Assembly: GCA_020437395.1 (NCBI GenBank)
Contig: JAGQWJ010000021.1
Coordinates: 17,380 to 50,210 of the forward strand
From: Ignavibacteriota bacterium
GTDB lineage: Bacteria > Bacteroidota > Ignavibacteria > Kapaibacteriales > UBA2268
Direction of reading: 5' to 3'
Length of the DNA stretch: 32,831 nt
In this document: positions 18,082 through 27,384 of the stretch, in pieces
How the letters are laid out: each line of letters opens with the position of its first letter
Numbering within the stretch: the stretch's first letter is position 1
Made by a program: the position numbers and the translations under genes
Notes under the pieces: generated by a model
Databases searched by the model: none
Seen by the model: the letters and a program-made list of their open reading frames with translations, nothing else
Told to the model about the DNA's origin: nothing

Positions 18082-19014
18082 TTATAGTACTGAGCTTAGG
18101 TCGCCGTTTGTGTTGCGAACGCCTTCAGCACTTTCTGCTAGTTTCGCTTTCTCTGCATCTGATAGAGAAATCTCTACAATTTTCTCTATTCCATTTTTAC
18201 CAAGTACACACGGTACTCCTATGCAAATATCACTTAGACCGTACTCGCCATCTAACATAGCAGAGCAAGGGAACAATTTATGTGAATCTTGTGCTATTGC
18301 TCTTACTAATTCTGATACTGCTGCACCAGGTGCATACCAAGCACTTGTACCTAATAGTTTAGTCAACGTAGCACCGCCAACTTTTGTGTCTTCTACTACT
18401 TGAGCCATTCTATCAGATGATAGGAACTCAGAAACAGGAACGCTATTTCTTACAGCTTTCTCTATCAATGGAACCATACCAGTATCGCTATGACCACCGA
18501 TTACCATACCTTCTACGTCAGATGCTGGGCAATCTAATGCTTCGCTTAATCTGTATTTGAATCTAGCACTGTCTAGAGCACCGCCCATACCGATGATTCT
18601 ATTCTTCGGTAAGCCAGTTGATTTGTGTACTAAGTAAGTCATAGTATCCATAGGATTACTAACTACTATGATAATAACGTTAGGAGATTCTTTGATTAAA
18701 TTTTCGCTTACTGTTTTTACTATGCCAGCATTGATACCGATAAGTTCTTCTCTAGTCATACCCGGTTTACGCGGAATACCGCTAGTGATGACTGCTACAT
18801 CGCTACCAGCTGTTTTCGAATAATCGTTAGTGCTACCAGTTATCTTAGTGTCGAATCCATTTAAAGATGCAGTTTGCATCAAATCCATTGCCTTACCTTC
18901 TGCAAAGCCCTCTTTGATATCTACTAATACTACTTCTGAAGCGAAATTTTTAATTGCTATATATTCGGCACAACTTGCACCTACAGCACCTGCTCCTACT
19001 ACTGTTACTTTCAT
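18082..19014 (-). CDS. mdh: Malate dehydrogenase (LDH-like type)
   Basis: NAD-dependent interconversion of malate and oxaloacetate in the TCA cycle, cytoplasmic. The Rossmann motif GAGAVG is at residues 7-12, with D32 (LVDI) favouring NAD over NADP. Substrate-binding arginines: PRKPGMTR (R82, R88) and LDSAR (R151). D148 and H175 (GGHSDTGM) form the catalytic pair. The Arg in PRKPGM is the one that marks malate rather than lactate specificity. Length (310) is normal for the group found in Chlorobi and Bacteroidota. It lies 105 bases downstream of the citrate synthase, on the same strand but with a terminator between them. Confidence 0.95.
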   Translation of the reverse strand: MKVTVVGAGAVGASCAEYIAIKNFASEVVLVDIKEGFAEGKAMDLMQTASLNGFDTKITGSTNDYSKTAGSDVAVITSGIPRKPGMTREELIGINAGIVKTVSENLIKESPNVIIIVVSNPMDTMTYLVHKSTGLPKNRIIGMGGALDSARFKYRLSEALDCPASDVEGMVIGGHSDTGMVPLIEKAVRNSVPVSEFLSSDRMAQVVEDTKVGGATLTKLLGTSAWYAPGAAVSELVRAIAQDSHKLFPCSAMLDGEYGLSDICIGVPCVLGKNGIEKIVEISLSDAEKAKLAESAEGVRNTNGDLSSVL

Positions 19015-19064
19015 TTTATAACTCCATTCATTTTTAAGGGGATAATTTATAATTAATTTTATTT

Positions 19065-19097
19065 TGAGAAAAAAAAGCGGTTATTCAAACCGCTTTT
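19065..19097 (-). terminator. Intrinsic terminator after citrate synthase
   Basis: A 10-bp stem AAAAGCGGTT / AACCGCTTTT (19073-19082 and 19088-19097) with loop ATTCA. A T-run follows in the minus direction. It lies between the citrate synthase and mdh genes, so mdh probably has its own promoter or depends on read-through. Confidence 0.8.
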
Positions 19098-19119
19098 AAA
19101 TATTCTTATTCTTTGTTTA

Positions 19120-20394
19120 TTAACCGTTTACTAATTCTTTGAATTTTGAAGTCGGTAATGATTTTGGTCTTGTGATAGGTAATCCATAAGCTCTGGAAAT
19201 AACTGCTTGTGAGCAAATACCTATTGCACGAGACACTGAGAACAATACAGTGTAGTATTCGAATTCTTTCAGACCAAAGTGGTAAAGTAATGAGCCAGAA
19301 CCAGCATCTACGTTTGGCCATGGATTGCTTATTTTCTCAACTTGGTCTAATACTTTTGGTACTACTTTGAATACTCTATCAACAGTTTGGAATACCGGAT
19401 CGTTAGAACAATTTTCTAAACCGAAAGCGTGGAATGCTGTGAAACGTGGGTCAGTCACTCTTAGTACTGCGTGACCGTATCCTGGAATTACTTTGCCAGC
19501 GTCAAGCGTTTCCCAAGTGTATTTTTCGATTTGTTCTTCAGTTGGTGTACCGCCGAATTTTTCCATTGTTTCTAATACCCACTTCAGGCATTCTTGGTTC
19601 GCTAAACCATGTAGTGGACCAGCTAATCCGTTCAGTCCAGCAGTTAGAGAGTAGTACATGTCAGATAGTGCAGAGTTAACAGTCGCTGCAGAGAATGCAG
19701 ATACGTTTCCGCCTTCGTGGTCTGAGTGTAAAGTCAAATAAAGTCTCATTAACTTTGCAAAGTCTCCTTTCTCATTGTCTAACCCAAGCATGTGTGCATA
19801 GTTAGCACCTAAATCTGCTCCTGGTTTCGGGTCAATTCTATCGCCTTTATCAAATCGTTTTCTATAAACGTATGCTGCAATTGCAGGTAACTTAGCGATT
19901 ATGTCTAATGAATCTTCTAATGTATATTCCCAATATTCGGCTTTTGTGATATCATTATAATTTTTTGCGAATTTTGACTCTCTTTGCATAACTAAAATTG
20001 CAGAGTTGAACATTGCCATAGGGTGAGAATCAGATGGCATTTCGTTCAATACGTTCCAAACATAGGTTGGTACGTCTTGTCTTTTTTGCAAGTCAGCTTG
20101 TAAGTCCGCAAGTTCTTCGCTGTTCGGTAATTCACCTGTTAATAGCAACCATAATATTTCTTCGGGTAATTTGTCAGTTATTTCTCCTAGCTCTTTACCT
20201 CTTATTATCAACCCTTTGTTTGGCGGCACTTCAGAAGTATCACACACTAATGCCTTAACGCCACGGATACCACCATAAGCCTGACCTAAAGTTACTTCTG
20301 ATACTTTCTTGTCGGCGTTTGCACCAACAAATTCTTTGATTTCTTTGATTTGTGCTGGGAGAATACCAGCTAGTTTTTGTTTCAATAATGACAT
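19120..20394 (-). CDS. gltA: Citrate synthase, eukaryotic (Si) type
   Basis: Condenses acetyl-CoA and oxaloacetate to citrate. The protein reads like the mitochondrial enzyme rather than the E. coli GltA type. It begins directly with the helical SLLKQKLAGILP stretch, then GGIRGVKALVCDTS and RGKEL. The catalytic triad falls at H262 (GPLHGLANQE), H308 (PGYGHAVLR) and D363 (NVDAGSG). These are exactly 12 residues below pig heart H274, H320 and D375, so the alignment has no net gap across the active site. THE LHSDHEGGN block (H223, H226) is also typical. Length is 424. Eukaryotic-type enzymes are known in several bacteria, including FCB members. It precedes mdh on the minus strand. Confidence 0.93.
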   Translation of the reverse strand: MSLLKQKLAGILPAQIKEIKEFVGANADKKVSEVTLGQAYGGIRGVKALVCDTSEVPPNKGLIIRGKELGEITDKLPEEILWLLLTGELPNSEELADLQADLQKRQDVPTYVWNVLNEMPSDSHPMAMFNSAILVMQRESKFAKNYNDITKAEYWEYTLEDSLDIIAKLPAIAAYVYRKRFDKGDRIDPKPGADLGANYAHMLGLDNEKGDFAKLMRLYLTLHSDHEGGNVSAFSAATVNSALSDMYYSLTAGLNGLAGPLHGLANQECLKWVLETMEKFGGTPTEEQIEKYTWETLDAGKVIPGYGHAVLRVTDPRFTAFHAFGLENCSNDPVFQTVDRVFKVVPKVLDQVEKISNPWPNVDAGSGSLLYHFGLKEFEYYTVLFSVSRAIGICSQAVISRAYGLPITRPKSLPTSKFKELVNG

Positions 20395-20568
20395 ATATAA
20401 CCTTATATTTATTTTTTGTTTGATTTCTATTGTGCGGAGAACATTTTACTTTAAAACTTGTAACTCAAAAGTCTTACAACTTAATAAATTTCAAAATTGT
20501 TTACGAATTATTTATATATTTCTTTTACAAAAGATCATTTTTTTAATTTCAGTTTTTACACTTTTTAC

Positions 20569-20595
20569 AAAAAAAAAGCCGGCAAAAGCCGACTT
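20569..20595 (-). terminator. Intrinsic terminator after rpmG
   Basis: On the minus strand AAGTCGGC-TTTT-GCCGGCTT forms an 8-bp stem with one G-U pair (20576-20583 with 20588-20595), followed by a run of T. Confidence 0.75.
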
Positions 20596-20611
20596 AAAAA
20601 AAAATTAAACT

Positions 20612-20791
20612 TTACTTTACTTCTTTGTGTAAAGTGTGTCTTCCTAAGAATGGATTGTATTTTTTGATTTCCATTCTATCGGGTGTATTTTGTTTATTCT
20701 TCATAGTGGAATATCTAGAAGCCGGTTTTCCTTCTCCCTTTGCCTCAGTGCATTCCAATATAACTTTGATTCTATGACCTTTTTTCGCCAT
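20612..20791 (-). CDS. rpmG: 50S ribosomal protein L33
   Basis: A small large-subunit ribosomal protein near the E site. The 59-residue product starts [18 protein letters not shown] and ends in [31 protein letters not shown] is the core L33 signature. Only one Cys (C14) is present, so this is the zinc-free (C-minus) form, which lacks both CxxC pairs. It lies upstream of citrate synthase on the same strand, with its own terminator between. Confidence 0.93.
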   Translation of the reverse strand: MAKKGHRIKVILECTEAKGEGKPASRYSTMKNKQNTPDRMEIKKYNPFLGRHTLHKEVK

Positions 20792-20928
20792 TGTTAACTC
20801 CAGATATTATTTTAAATTTGGCTACAAAATTAAGAAGACTTTTCCACAATACAAAGTAAAATAATTAGTCTGATACTTTTTTATAGTCAGAAAATTGTAT
20901 TATATTACATTCTACATTATCAACAATT

Positions 20929-20943
20929 GGAAGGTGGCGTTTG
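20929..20943 (+). promoter_or_regulatory. Shine-Dalgarno and TTG start of the antiporter
   Basis: GGAAGGTGG (20929-20937) is the strongest Shine-Dalgarno-like stretch here and is followed, after 3 bases, by TTG at 20941. There is no ATG in frame nearby before the first membrane segment, so the TTG is the likely start. Confidence 0.6.
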
Positions 20944-22284
20944 TTTGATTCTTACATAGTAATTATTGCAGCTAGTTTAATTATCGTATTATCCTATTTT
21001 TTTGATGTAGCATCAAAGAAATTTAAAATCCCTTCAGTACTGTTTCTTATTTCAACTGGACTAATTTTGAAATACGCTGGTGAGTTCTATGGATTCACTT
21101 TTCAAGAAGAGTTTTTTAGTGTCTTAGAGCTGCTCGGCATTGTCGGTTTGATTATGATTGTACTCGAAGCAGCTGTTGATTTGAAAATATCTAAAAAGAA
21201 AACACCTTTGATTCGGCAATCCTTTGCAGTTGCATTATTTGTGCTTATTGCTACTTCTTTTAGTATAGCCGGTGTGATTTTCTATATTCTAGATAATGAA
21301 CCTTTTTTCCACTGTTTAGTCTATGCTATTCCTCTTAGCGTGGTTAGTAGTGCGGTTTTGATTCCATCGGTTCATACCTTAACTAAGAGTAAGAAAGAAT
21401 TCCTTATCTATGAATCTACTTTCTCAGATATTATAGGTATCCTGTTTTTCAATTTTGTAGTAATCCAAGAAGGTAGCATACTCTCATTGTCTGGTATTAC
21501 TATGATTGTGGCGACTGTTGCCTTTTCGATAATAGTCAGCTATGTGCTTGTTTTTGTTTTTAGTAAAATCAAAACTCACATAAAACTTTTCCTAATGATT
21601 GCTATTTTAGCACTACTTTACGCTTTGGGCAAGCAACTACATTTGTCGTCGCTTCTGATGATTTTCATCTTTGGTATCGTGATGAATAATGCTAAGATAT
21701 TCTACAGAGCAAAATTAGCGAATCATATCAACTTCGATAACGTTAAGTCTATTGGGAATGAGTTCAGAATAGTTACAGCAGAAACAGCATTCGTAATTCG
21801 TACTTTTTTCTTTATTACTTTCGGTATGAGCATAGATTTGGGCTTACTAGTTGACCCAAGAGTTTTAGTTATTGGTTTCATAATTTTAGTAATTTTGTAT
21901 TTAGTACGTTACGTAAATTTCAAAGTATTCCTGAAAACAGATGTTTTCCCTGAGATATTCTTAGCTCCTCGTGGGTTAATTACTATCTTATTGTTCTTCT
22001 CTATTCCAACGGCTTATAAGATTGTTGGATTAAGCGAGGGGATATTATTCTTTGTAATTTTGGGAACAAGTTTGATTATGATGTTGGCAATAATGGCCTC
22101 GAAGGATTCTGAAATGGAATCAACGACATTCTTCGATGTAGGGTTGGGTCAAGCATCAGATTATGAAATTGAATATGAAACTTATTCCGAATTCGATGAC
22201 TTGCTCGACGATGTATCGGGAATGAATAAGAAAGCACTTGATAATAATGATAAAACTAATGATAAGAAAGGAGAAAGTAAATGA
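20941..22284 (+). CDS. Cation:proton antiporter, CPA family
   Basis: An inner-membrane sodium or potassium/proton exchanger of the monovalent CPA superfamily. About 11-13 hydrophobic segments are visible across residues 1-390, including an early IPSVLFLISTGLIL segment typical of this fold and an STFSDIIGILFF segment (~160-170) carrying the Asp expected at the ion site. The C-terminal ~60 residues are hydrophilic and acidic (YEIEYETYSEFDDLLDD) and lie in the cytoplasm. Ion preference cannot be read. It starts with TTG. Its stop overlaps the next gene's ATG (ATGA, 22281-22284), coupling it to the M16 peptidase pair, an unusual functional pairing. Confidence 0.82.
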   Translation: MFDSYIVIIAASLIIVLSYFFDVASKKFKIPSVLFLISTGLILKYAGEFYGFTFQEEFFSVLELLGIVGLIMIVLEAAVDLKISKKKTPLIRQSFAVALFVLIATSFSIAGVIFYILDNEPFFHCLVYAIPLSVVSSAVLIPSVHTLTKSKKEFLIYESTFSDIIGILFFNFVVIQEGSILSLSGITMIVATVAFSIIVSYVLVFVFSKIKTHIKLFLMIAILALLYALGKQLHLSSLLMIFIFGIVMNNAKIFYRAKLANHINFDNVKSIGNEFRIVTAETAFVIRTFFFITFGMSIDLGLLVDPRVLVIGFIILVILYLVRYVNFKVFLKTDVFPEIFLAPRGLITILLFFSIPTAYKIVGLSEGILFFVILGTSLIMMLAIMASKDSEMESTTFFDVGLGQASDYEIEYETYSEFDDLLDDVSGMNKKALDNNDKTNDKKGESK

Positions 22285-23612
22285 TAAAAAATATCATTTT
22301 GCTGACAATAGGGATGTTTGCTATGAGTAGCATATCTCTACTATCAGCTGATAAAGTTTTCCCGTTTGACTACGAAGTCAATAAATTGGAAAATGGATTA
22401 AAAATAATAACTATTCCTATGCCTTCCAATGGGATAGTTTCTTACTATACTTTGGTACGTACGGGAGCCAGAGACGAATATGAGGCAGGCAAAACTGGGT
22501 TTGCACACTTTTTTGAACACATGATGTTCCGTGGAACAAAAAAATATCCGGGTAGTGTTTACGATAGTTTGATAATTTCTATCGGAGCAAATGGTAACGC
22601 TTATACGACTGACGATTACACCGCCTATCACTTAGATTTGGCTAAAGAAGATTTGGATTTAGTTATGGAGTTGGAAAGCGATAGATTTCAGAATCTAAGC
22701 TATCCGGAGCCAGATTTCAAAACGGAAGCGGGTGCAGTTTATGGTGAATATAGAAAGAACAGTACTGATCCGACTAATGTTGTGTGGGAAAAGTTGAAGT
22801 TTAATGCTTTCGATAAACACACATACAAACACACCACAATCGGATTTGAAGCTGATATAAAGGCTATGCCTTCGCTCTATGAATATAGCAAGGAGTTTTA
22901 CAGCCGATATTACAGACCAGAAAACTGCATTCTATTAGTGGCTGGTGACATAACTACAAATGATTTATTAACTAAAGCTAAGAAGTACTATTCGAATTGG
23001 AAAAAAGGGTATGTAGCTCCAAAGATTCAACCAGAACCAGCTCAAACAGCTCCAAGATCTGCAAAAGTTACTTATGACGGAAAGACAACTCCTATCTTAG
23101 GTATTGGGTATAAAGCAGAGGCGTTCGATCCTAAGAGTAAAGCATCTATTTCCAGAGAACTTATTGGCGATTTGGCTTTCGGTTCTAATAGTGATTTGTA
23201 CAAGAAACTCTATTTGAATGAACAAAAAGTACAATTCCTTTCGCCTTACTTCCCTCAGAATAGAGATCCTTTTCTTTCTATTGTCTTCACTAAGTTGAAT
23301 AAGGCTGAAGATATAGAGTACGTAAAAACAGAGATACAATCGGCTATTGATTGGTATCAGAACAACTTAGTGGATAAGAAAAAATTAGAAGACCTTAAGA
23401 AAAGACAGAAATATGGTTTCCTCATGGGGTTAGATACTCCTTCAAACTTGACTTCCAGTTTGGCTAGGTTAATTGCTATCACTGGGGGAATGGACGTAAT
23501 TGAACAGTATTTCAAAACTCTTGAGTCTATTACTCAGCAAGATATACAAAACGAAGCCAAGAAAATGAATGCTTCTCAAAGAACTACTATTGAATTAAAG
23601 GGGGCAAAATAA
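22281..23612 (+). CDS. M16 zinc peptidase, catalytic (HxxEH) subunit
   Basis: An exported processing peptidase of the pitrilysin/insulinase family. A signal peptide covers residues 1-23 (IILLTIGMFAMSSISLLSA). The inverted zinc motif HFFEH is at 76-80, and the third zinc ligand is E156 in GAVYGEYRKN, 76 residues after H80 and close to the family spacing. The C-terminal M16 domain lacks a clear R/Y substrate-binding pair; the equivalent place reads LYLNEQKVQF. Length is 443. The next gene begins one base after the stop and supplies the complementary half, so the two most likely form a heterodimer in the periplasm. Confidence 0.9.
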   Translation: MIKNIILLTIGMFAMSSISLLSADKVFPFDYEVNKLENGLKIITIPMPSNGIVSYYTLVRTGARDEYEAGKTGFAHFFEHMMFRGTKKYPGSVYDSLIISIGANGNAYTTDDYTAYHLDLAKEDLDLVMELESDRFQNLSYPEPDFKTEAGAVYGEYRKNSTDPTNVVWEKLKFNAFDKHTYKHTTIGFEADIKAMPSLYEYSKEFYSRYYRPENCILLVAGDITTNDLLTKAKKYYSNWKKGYVAPKIQPEPAQTAPRSAKVTYDGKTTPILGIGYKAEAFDPKSKASISRELIGDLAFGSNSDLYKKLYLNEQKVQFLSPYFPQNRDPFLSIVFTKLNKAEDIEYVKTEIQSAIDWYQNNLVDKKKLEDLKKRQKYGFLMGLDTPSNLTSSLARLIAITGGMDVIEQYFKTLESITQQDIQNEAKKMNASQRTTIELKGAK

Positions 23613-23613
23613 T

Positions 23614-25149
23614 ATGAAAAATACAACTAAAATTAGATTTATGGCTCTTGTGTTGTTGATGGGTATTGGCTTTGTCTCTTGCAGAAACAACGAAGATATT
23701 GATGGAAAAATGAATAGCAAAAAAGTATTATTAAAGTTAGAACAAGACCCAATAATTGCATACAATATTTGGTTCAAGGTTGGCTCCGCTAACGACCCTA
23801 AGGGGAAAGAGGGCTTGGCTTATCTGACAGCTGAATTGATGGCTGACGCTTCGACAACTAAGAATAGCTATTCGGATATATTAGAGATTCTATATCCAAT
23901 GGCGACTGGTTATGGGACAAAAGTCGATAAAGAAATGACTACTTTCAGAGGTAGTGTTCATAAAGACAATTTGGAAAAATACAATGAACTAATTCTTGAT
24001 GCTATTTTGAACCCTGCCTTCAACGAAGACGATTTCAACAGAGTTAAGAACAACACTTTGAGTTATATCAAAGATCAACTTCGCTACTCGAGTGACGAAG
24101 AGTTAGGTAAGTTCGCTCTCTACGGCTACGTATTCGGTGGTACTCCTTATGAGCATCTTATGGTGGGTAGCGTTGAAGGGTTAGAAAATATAACTCTGCA
24201 AGATGTGAAAGACTTCCACAAGAACTATTTCAACAAAAATAACTATGTGATTGGATTGGGCGGTGGATTCGATGATAATTTGGTCGAAACTATCGAAACT
24301 AGATTGAACAATCTGAACGATACTACAATCAACACTAATGTTGATATAAACCCTAAACCCATCAAAGGGCTGGAAGTGCTATTAGTAGAAAAAGAGAACA
24401 ATTCCACTGCTATTAGCTTTGGTTTTCCTATTGATGTGTTGCGTGGAGATGATGATTTCTTCGCTCTTGCACTATTTAGTTCGTGGTTTGGTGAACACAG
24501 AAATCAATCTAGTCATTTGTTTAGCATTATCAGAGATAAACGTGGGTTAAACTATGGTGATTATGCTTATATAGAACGATTTTTGGATGGTGGCTCTCTG
24601 AGTAAACCAGACCCCAATAATGCACGACATAAACAGCTTTTTGAAGTATGGCTCAGACCAGTACAACACCAACACAGACACTTTGCTCTCAGAGCTGCTA
24701 TGCGTGAACTAAAAATAGTAGTTGACAATGGGATGACTGAAAAACAATTTGAAACTACTAAGAATTTCTTAAACAAATACTCTATCCATTGGGCTGCTAC
24801 TACTTCCGAAAGACTAGGGTACCAAGTTGATTCGGAGTTCTATGGAGTTAAAGATGGCGGAAATTATATTAACTATTTCAGAGAGAAGATAAGAAATTTA
24901 ACTTTGGAGCAAGTTAATAATGCTATCAAAAAGCATATACAATACAATAATGTTAAGTTTGCAATGATTACTACCGATGCTGAAGGATTCAAAAATGATT
25001 TGGTTAACAATACTGCTAGCCCTATTACTTATGAGTCTCCGAAACCTGAGGAAGTTTACGAAGCAGACAAGGAAATATCTACTTTCAAATTGGACATAAA
25101 ACCTGAGAATGTGACGATTGTACCAGTGGACAAGATGTTCCAAAAGTAA
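23614..25149 (+). CDS. M16 peptidase-like lipoprotein, non-catalytic (R/Y) subunit
   Basis: The partner of the preceding peptidase. The N-terminus is a lipoprotein signal with lipobox GFVSC (C23), so it should be anchored to a membrane. Where the zinc motif would be, the sequence reads YLTAE (70-74), so both zinc-binding histidines are missing. It keeps the C-terminal R/Y signature as RDKRGLNYG (R307/R310, Y314), which in two-chain M16 enzymes binds substrate next to the zinc of the other chain. This is the alpha/beta split known for mitochondrial MPP-like and several bacterial pairs. Length is 511. It is the last gene of the antiporter-M16-M16 unit, and a strong terminator follows. Confidence 0.88.
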   Translation: MKNTTKIRFMALVLLMGIGFVSCRNNEDIDGKMNSKKVLLKLEQDPIIAYNIWFKVGSANDPKGKEGLAYLTAELMADASTTKNSYSDILEILYPMATGYGTKVDKEMTTFRGSVHKDNLEKYNELILDAILNPAFNEDDFNRVKNNTLSYIKDQLRYSSDEELGKFALYGYVFGGTPYEHLMVGSVEGLENITLQDVKDFHKNYFNKNNYVIGLGGGFDDNLVETIETRLNNLNDTTINTNVDINPKPIKGLEVLLVEKENNSTAISFGFPIDVLRGDDDFFALALFSSWFGEHRNQSSHLFSIIRDKRGLNYGDYAYIERFLDGGSLSKPDPNNARHKQLFEVWLRPVQHQHRHFALRAAMRELKIVVDNGMTEKQFETTKNFLNKYSIHWAATTSERLGYQVDSEFYGVKDGGNYINYFREKIRNLTLEQVNNAIKKHIQYNNVKFAMITTDAEGFKNDLVNNTASPITYESPKPEEVYEADKEISTFKLDIKPENVTIVPVDKMFQK

Positions 25150-25195
25150 GCACAGAACTTCCAAAATGAAATAGACTTTATGTTAATAAAAGCTG

Positions 25196-25235
25196 CCCCC
25201 AAAGAGTTTGAATCTTTTTGGGGGTTACTTTTTTT
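25196..25235 (+). terminator. Intrinsic terminator after the M16 genes
   Basis: An 11-bp stem CCCCCAAAGAG / CTTTTTGGGGG (25196-25206 and 25214-25224) with one G-U pair and loop TTTGAAT, then TTACTTTTTTT. It separates the M16 unit from hslV. Confidence 0.88.
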
Positions 25236-25305
25236 GGTAATAATCAAACAAAAAAGCAATAAAATTCGTCATGATCGAACGAGAAAATATTTTATAACAA
25301 AGATA

Positions 25306-25854
25306 ATGAATATGAATAACGAACAAAAAATTAGATCAACGACTGTGCTCGGTGTTGTTCGCAACGGTAAGACAGCGTTGGGAGCTGACGGGCAAGTTAC
25401 ATTAGGCAACACAATAATGAAGCATTCCACTGCAAAAATCCGAAAACTGTACAATGGTAAAGTGATGGTGGGTTTTGCTGGCTCAACGGCAGATGCTTTT
25501 ACTCTTTTGGGTAGGTTCGAATCTAAACTGGAAGCTCACAGCGGGAACCTAAAAAGAGCAGCAATAGAATTAGCAAAAGATTGGAGAACCGACAGATATT
25601 TGAGAAAATTAGAAGCTATGATGATTGCTATGGACGACAGTCAAGGGCTGTTGCTTAGTGGTACGGGCGATGTGATAGAGGCAGATGACAATATATTAGC
25701 TATTGGTTCTGGTGGCCCTTATGCACTATCGGCGGCAAGGGCTCTTTACAATAATACGGATATGTCTGCAAGAGAAATCGTTGAAAAGGGATTGAACATT
25801 GCCGGAGAAATCTGTATATACACTAATACTAATCTAACTATTGAAGAAATCTAA
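25306..25854 (+). CDS. hslV: ATP-dependent protease HslUV, peptidase subunit HslV
   Basis: The proteasome-like peptidase of HslUV (ClpYQ): a cytoplasmic double-hexamer ring that degrades unfolded proteins fed by HslU. The mature N-terminal nucleophile is the Thr encoded at 25339 ([19 protein letters not shown]). It follows an 11-residue leader, [11 protein letters not shown], that must be removed. The rest matches HslV throughout ([51 protein letters not shown]). I chose ATG 25306; ATG 25312 is equally possible. A longer frame from 25180 is rejected because it runs through the preceding terminator. hslU starts 12 bases after the stop. Confidence 0.95.
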   Translation: MNMNNEQKIRSTTVLGVVRNGKTALGADGQVTLGNTIMKHSTAKIRKLYNGKVMVGFAGSTADAFTLLGRFESKLEAHSGNLKRAAIELAKDWRTDRYLRKLEAMMIAMDDSQGLLLSGTGDVIEADDNILAIGSGGPYALSAARALYNNTDMSAREIVEKGLNIAGEICIYTNTNLTIEEI

Positions 25855-25866
25855 TAAGAGAAGAAA

Positions 25867-27228
25867 ATGAGTAATTTGGAACCGAAACTTACTATTCCGC
25901 ATGATATTTTGACCCCTAAGCAGATAGTAACAGAACTAAATAAGTATATAATTGGGCAAGACAATGCTAAAAAAGCTGTCGCTATTGCTTTGCGTAACAG
26001 GTGGAGACGCCAAAACGTAGTGGGTGATATTCGACAAGAGATTATGCCAAATAATATTATATTAATTGGCCCTACTGGAGTTGGTAAAACGGAGATTGCA
26101 AGGCGATTAGCTAAGTTAGCTGGAGCTCCTTTTATTAAAGTTGAAGCTACGAAGTACACCGAAGTAGGATACGTTGGAAGGGACGTTGAATCTATGATTC
26201 GTGACCTTATGGAATCTGCTGTCAAAATGGTAAAGGAAGAACAAGAAGAGAAAATTAGAACTAAAGCCGAAAAAAATGCTGAGGATAGAATATTGAATAT
26301 TCTTATCCCGCCGGTGAAAGATGACGACGCTGAAGAGGAAGAAAACAAAGATACTCGTGAAAAATTCCGTACTATGCTCAAAAATGGTATTATGGATGAT
26401 CGCGAAATTGAGTTGGAGATAACTCAACAAGGACCCAATGGGATGGCAATTATGGGGCCAATGGGTATGGACGATATGGGGATTAATATCCAAGAGATGC
26501 TCGGCAATATGATGCCTAAGAAACGAAAGAAAAGAAAGATAAAAGTGAAAGATGCTATGCCTTTGCTTATCAAAGAAGAGGCAGACAAATTAATAGATAT
26601 GGATGCTGTGTTGAAAGAAGCACTTTTCAGAACGGAGAACTCTGGTATAGTCTTCATTGACGAAATTGATAAAGTTGCTGTCAATAGCTCTAAGTCGGGT
26701 GGGGGTGAAGTCTCGCGCGAGGGTGTTCAAAGAGATTTGCTTCCAATTGTGGAAGGTTCGGCAGTCAACACTAAACACGGCATTGTTCACACTGACCATA
26801 TTTTGTTCATTGCTTCTGGTGCGTTCCACGTTTCTAAACCTTCGGATTTGATTCCTGAGTTGCAAGGGCGTTTCCCTATCAGAGTGGAATTGAATTCACT
26901 GTCGGAGGAAGATTTTGTTAAGATTCTTACTGTTCCGGAGAACGCTCTGATAAAGCAGTATCAGGCATTGTTAGAGACAGAGGGAGTCGAATTAGTTTTC
27001 GAAGAAAGTGGAATCAGGCAAATAGCTCACACTGCCGCACACGTGAACGAAGAAGTAACTAATATTGGTGCTCGTAGATTGCACACAATACTGACTACGC
27101 TGTTGGAAGATATATTGTTCAATGCTCCTGGTGATGTTGGCGAGCTTACGGCAATTGATGAAAAATTTGTTAAGGATCACATTGATGATATTGCATCGAG
27201 TGCAGATTTAAGCAAATACATTTTGTAA
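25867..27228 (+). CDS. hslU: ATP-dependent protease HslUV, ATPase subunit HslU
   Basis: The AAA+ unfoldase that binds, unfolds and threads substrates into HslV. Walker A is GPTGVGKT (68-75). The pore loop is GYVG (101-104). A long charged insertion (I-domain) runs from about 110 to 245, with the Met/Gly-rich stretch [13 protein letters not shown] in it. Walker B is IVFIDEID, and a sensor stretch reads [12 protein letters not shown]. The C-terminus, SADLSKYIL, ends with the hydrophobic tail that inserts into HslV to activate it. Length is 453. It forms an operon with hslV. Confidence 0.96.
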   Translation: MSNLEPKLTIPHDILTPKQIVTELNKYIIGQDNAKKAVAIALRNRWRRQNVVGDIRQEIMPNNIILIGPTGVGKTEIARRLAKLAGAPFIKVEATKYTEVGYVGRDVESMIRDLMESAVKMVKEEQEEKIRTKAEKNAEDRILNILIPPVKDDDAEEEENKDTREKFRTMLKNGIMDDREIELEITQQGPNGMAIMGPMGMDDMGINIQEMLGNMMPKKRKKRKIKVKDAMPLLIKEEADKLIDMDAVLKEALFRTENSGIVFIDEIDKVAVNSSKSGGGEVSREGVQRDLLPIVEGSAVNTKHGIVHTDHILFIASGAFHVSKPSDLIPELQGRFPIRVELNSLSEEDFVKILTVPENALIKQYQALLETEGVELVFEESGIRQIAHTAAHVNEEVTNIGARRLHTILTTLLEDILFNAPGDVGELTAIDEKFVKDHIDDIASSADLSKYIL

Positions 27229-27254
27229 TAAATCTTCTAATTTATTTTTTTTAT

Positions 27255-27288
27255 AAACCCTCTGACATTTTTTGTCGAGGGTTTTTTT
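27255..27288 (+). terminator. Intrinsic terminator after hslU
   Basis: CCCTC and GAGGG pair around an inner GACA/TGTC step with a T-rich loop, followed by TTTTTTT. It closes the hslVU operon. Confidence 0.85.
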
Positions 27289-27316
27289 ATATATTCTTCA
27301 TCTAAAGTTTGAACAC

Positions 27317-27347
27317 AAAAGCATCACTCTTAAAAGGAATGATGCTT
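27317..27347 (-). terminator. Terminator after the ECF sigma gene
   Basis: AAGCATCA (27319-27326) pairs with TGATGCTT (27340-27347), extended by TC/GGA inner pairs. A TTTTGTGTT tail lies in the minus direction, about 40 bases past the sigma gene stop. Confidence 0.65.
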
Positions 27348-27384
27348 CTGTTGGGGTTGATATGCTTTAAGTAAGCATAAAAAG

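Noticed and set aside
18014..18403. 129-codon plus-strand frame opposite mdh
   Set aside because: It starts within the sprA/mdh terminator and is antisense to the conserved MDH C-terminus.
22971..23612. Frameshift splitting one M16 protein into two genes
   Set aside because: Both chains have their own signal peptides and full two-domain lengths, so they are two subunits rather than a broken single gene.
25180..25305. Longer HslV start at ATG 25180
   Set aside because: The frame passes through the strong terminator at 25196-25235, and HslV similarity begins only at the KIRS-TT leader. The true start is 25306 or 25312.
25851..26493. Overlapping minus-strand frames opposite hslU
   Set aside because: Ser/Phe-rich shadow frames with no independent coding signal.
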